Of a DNA stretch of 64,000 nt, positions 62,685 through 64,000 are shown one piece after another. The notes below the pieces were generated by a model that was not told the DNA's origin, did no database searches, and was given only the letters and a program-made list of their open reading frames with translations. The first letter of the stretch is position 1; each line of letters begins with the position of its first letter. Source of the DNA: CBDFHC01 sp965247585 (lineage in GTDB: Bacteria > Chloroflexota > Dehalococcoidia > Lucifugimonadales > GCA-2712585); the NCBI GenBank assembly GCA_965247585.1, contig CBDFHC010000003.1, forward strand, positions 496,001-560,000, in the 5' to 3' direction. Both the position numbers and the translations under genes were made by a program.

Positions 62685-62705
62685 CGCAATTTGCGTATAC
62701 GATGT
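62685..62705. promoter_or_regulatory. operator-like inverted repeat and plus-strand promoter candidate
   Basis: CGCAA-T-TTGCG (62685-62695) lies in the divergent gap between the primase and the plus-strand gene. It falls between TTGGTT (62674) and TATACG (62696), which are spaced 16 bases apart, so it would overlap a plus-strand promoter. Suggests a switch between the two arms of the element. Confidence 0.4.
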
Positions 62706-62756
62706 CATCGGGTACAAAGACCCGTCGTACAGATTGCCCGGCAATGGGGAACTCCA

Positions 62757-63479
62757 ATGAAGGCAACTACCTTTGAGAGCGCACTACATCTTTGGCCTCC
62801 CTGGCGGGAGTCGATTGAGAAAAGCCGTGAGGAGCTTCGTTATGACCCTAGCTGGCCGGTGGACGATGCAATGGCCTGAATTGAAGAGCACTACGCAAAT
62901 GAAATCCGATCACGCGCGATGGCCGAGATCAGCCGGCTGTGCCTACCACCCGTCCTGCAGGAGTACTGGGAAGACTGCTTCTACTGCAACTTCATGTTGA
63001 AGGATGGTCGGACCGACTACAGCCGCATCCGGAGGGGCATTGCTAGACCCGAGACGGACAAGTTCGGAATCCCTGGAGACGGCTGGATACCTGGCAATAG
63101 CTCCTTGGCGAGGCTGCCCTTCGAAGCCTTCTTGTAGAGGTATGAGAAAGAAGACATCCATGATCCCTGGATCCGGCTAGAGATCCGCATCCATTCCGGA
63201 TTTGCTACGCGAGACCTGTTTGACGCGGCGGCCCAGCATGCATGGCAAAGCTTCAAAAACCACACCCTCTTCGAAGGCACTGAACTTCATCCCGTTGCAC
63301 GACTCGTGCCACGGGCCAAGCAGACCAGGTCAAGAAAAAAACAGCAGGCGATGAAACGGTTCGAAAGCGGCGAAGCTGATCTATCCCAGCTCCTACGCGA
63401 TGAGTGGGCTTCGCCTGAAGTTCAGCAGGAGCTGAGGGATTTGATCAGTACCGAACGCAACCCAATTAGGTTGAACTAA
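62757..63479 (+). pseudogene. unrecognised element gene with two in-frame stops
   Basis: A single frame from ATG 62757 to TAA 63477-63479 (about 240 codons) interrupted by TGA (62877-62879) and TAG (63135-63137). Both sides of each stop read as plausible protein: WPPWRESIEKSREELRYD, then EISRLCLPPVLQEYWEDCFY, then a basic lysine-rich segment (KQTRSRKKQQAMKRF). No family recognised. The stops are of different types, which argues for decay and not recoding. Confidence 0.6.
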
Positions 63480-63612
63480 AAGATTAGAGCTCTTCAGAAA
63501 AAGATCTATGACCGAGTACGACGCTGGCTGCCAGAGCCTCGACCGACGGCCACTGCAAGAGGGGCATGGCGTAATATAATGATCTTGCCCGAATTATAGC
63601 CCCCTATGACTC

Positions 63613-64000
63613 TCACTTCCGCCGGTACGGATAGCGCCTCAAGTAGTTGATTATTGTCCCCCAGCTGACTCCCAACTCGTCTGCTATCTCCTTCAAACTT
63701 GCCCCCTGAGCTCGCCTCTCCAAAGCCTTCCGAATCTTTTCCTCCAATGTCATCTTCTTTGCCGGACTAGCCACCGATGGCGCCGCTGCTGATCCTAAGA
63801 GGCGGCTAAGGCGAACCTTCCAAAACGATGGCAATTCATTCTGGACTAACCCCAGGAAGTCGGCGTCCGGGCTGTAGCCGAAGCCCCAGCGGCGCTTATC
63901 GCCGGCCACACCCGCCAGCGCCTCCCTGGTATGCTCCACCAGGTCCCTCAGCTCAGGGCGGTCGAATTTGGTCTGTAGGACCCCGAGCTGCTTGAAAACT
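63613..64000 (-). CDS. HTH protein of the element, continues beyond the window
   Basis: The frame is open to the window edge (at least 129 codons), so the true start lies outside. The visible C-terminus has a helix-turn-helix of the recombinase/transposase type: RKALERRAQGASLKEIADELGVSWGTIINYLRRY. Upstream is LRDLVEHTREALAGVAGDKRRWGFGYSPD, unrecognised. It may be a regulator or part of a recombinase-related protein. Confidence 0.6.
   Translation of the reverse strand, partial: VFKQLGVLQTKFDRPELRDLVEHTREALAGVAGDKRRWGFGYSPDADFLGLVQNELPSFWKVRLSRLLGSAAAPSVASPAKKMTLEEKIRKALERRAQGASLKEIADELGVSWGTIINYLRRYPYRRK

Larger units (their letters stand above)
56883..64000. mobile_element. decaying integrated element at the 3' end of ssrA
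   Basis: It begins right after the tmRNA CCA and runs past the window edge, so only one end is seen. Contents, mostly minus strand and overlapping: large serine integrase relic, small ORF, serine recombinase, zinc-ribbon protein, small helical protein, ParB-like protein, primase/DUF927-Mom fusion; then a divergent plus-strand broken gene and an HTH protein. The host repeat modules are absent throughout. Several frames carry nonsense or frameshift lesions. The outer att site lies outside the window. Confidence 0.8.

Noticed and set aside
56897..64000. Stop-codon reassignment in the mobile element
   Set aside because: The interrupting stops are TAA, TAG and TGA, and frameshifts also occur; ordinary decay explains this better.

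Overview
The window reads as chromosomal DNA of a high-GC bacterium, most likely a member of the Chloroflexota (Dehalococcoidia/SAR202-like). That placement is an inference from gene content: an F420-type luciferase-like oxidoreductase, an auracyanin-like blue copper lipoprotein, a DUF3830 protein beside short-chain dehydrogenases, archaeal-type phosphoglycerate mutase, DapL-type lysine synthesis, frequent GTG/TTG starts, and intergenic regions packed with dispersed repeats. No rRNA, tRNA or CRISPR array was recognised; one tmRNA gene is clear.

Layout. 1-9 kb: a corrinoid module (BtuC/BtuD-like importer, BtuF-like binding protein, CobB/CbiA amidase, CobC-like phosphatase, CobQ) with a cupin between. 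9-14 kb: glycosyltransferase, MgtE, a second cupin, BirA. 14.8-18.3 kb: two SDRs, a frameshifted class IV aminotransferase and a DUF3830 protein. 18.5-24.6 kb: histidine operon hisZ-hisG-(PLC-like)-hisD-hisC-hisB. 24.6-26.6 kb: a low-GC two-gene island, ParB-like protein plus Mrr-like nuclease. 26.6-29.1 kb: a cupredoxin cassette flanked by a duplicated gene end, an LLM oxidoreductase and a GIY-YIG protein. 29.3-37.1 kb, minus strand: guaA-purD-purE-HAD-purB-purC-DUF3105-purS. 37.3-45.3 kb: TsaC, a split membrane protein, a prenyl-synthase-like protein, then pgk-apgM-tpiA and a small cassette flanked by a duplicated tpiA end. 46.2-51.2 kb: miaA, dapF, DUF433, dapL, hflX. 51.2-56.5 kb: small and remnant genes, a lipoprotein, tag, ctpA, smpB. 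56530-56882: ssrA (tmRNA).

Directly behind the CCA end of ssrA lies a compact, mostly minus-strand mobile element that runs past the window edge. It has a wrecked large serine integrase, an apparently intact small serine recombinase, a zinc-ribbon protein, a ParB-like protein, and a primase/DUF927 ATPase whose reading frame continues into a Mom-like DNA-modification domain. Several of its genes carry in-frame stops, so it looks like a decaying integrated element.

Two features recur. First, at least six repeat modules are shuffled and tandemly arrayed in almost every intergenic gap, even inside the purine operon. Second, two cassettes of about 0.6 kb (cupredoxin; two small ORFs) are each bounded by a 120-170 bp near-identical duplication of the end of the neighbouring host gene, which suggests a gene-end-directed insertion or replacement process.
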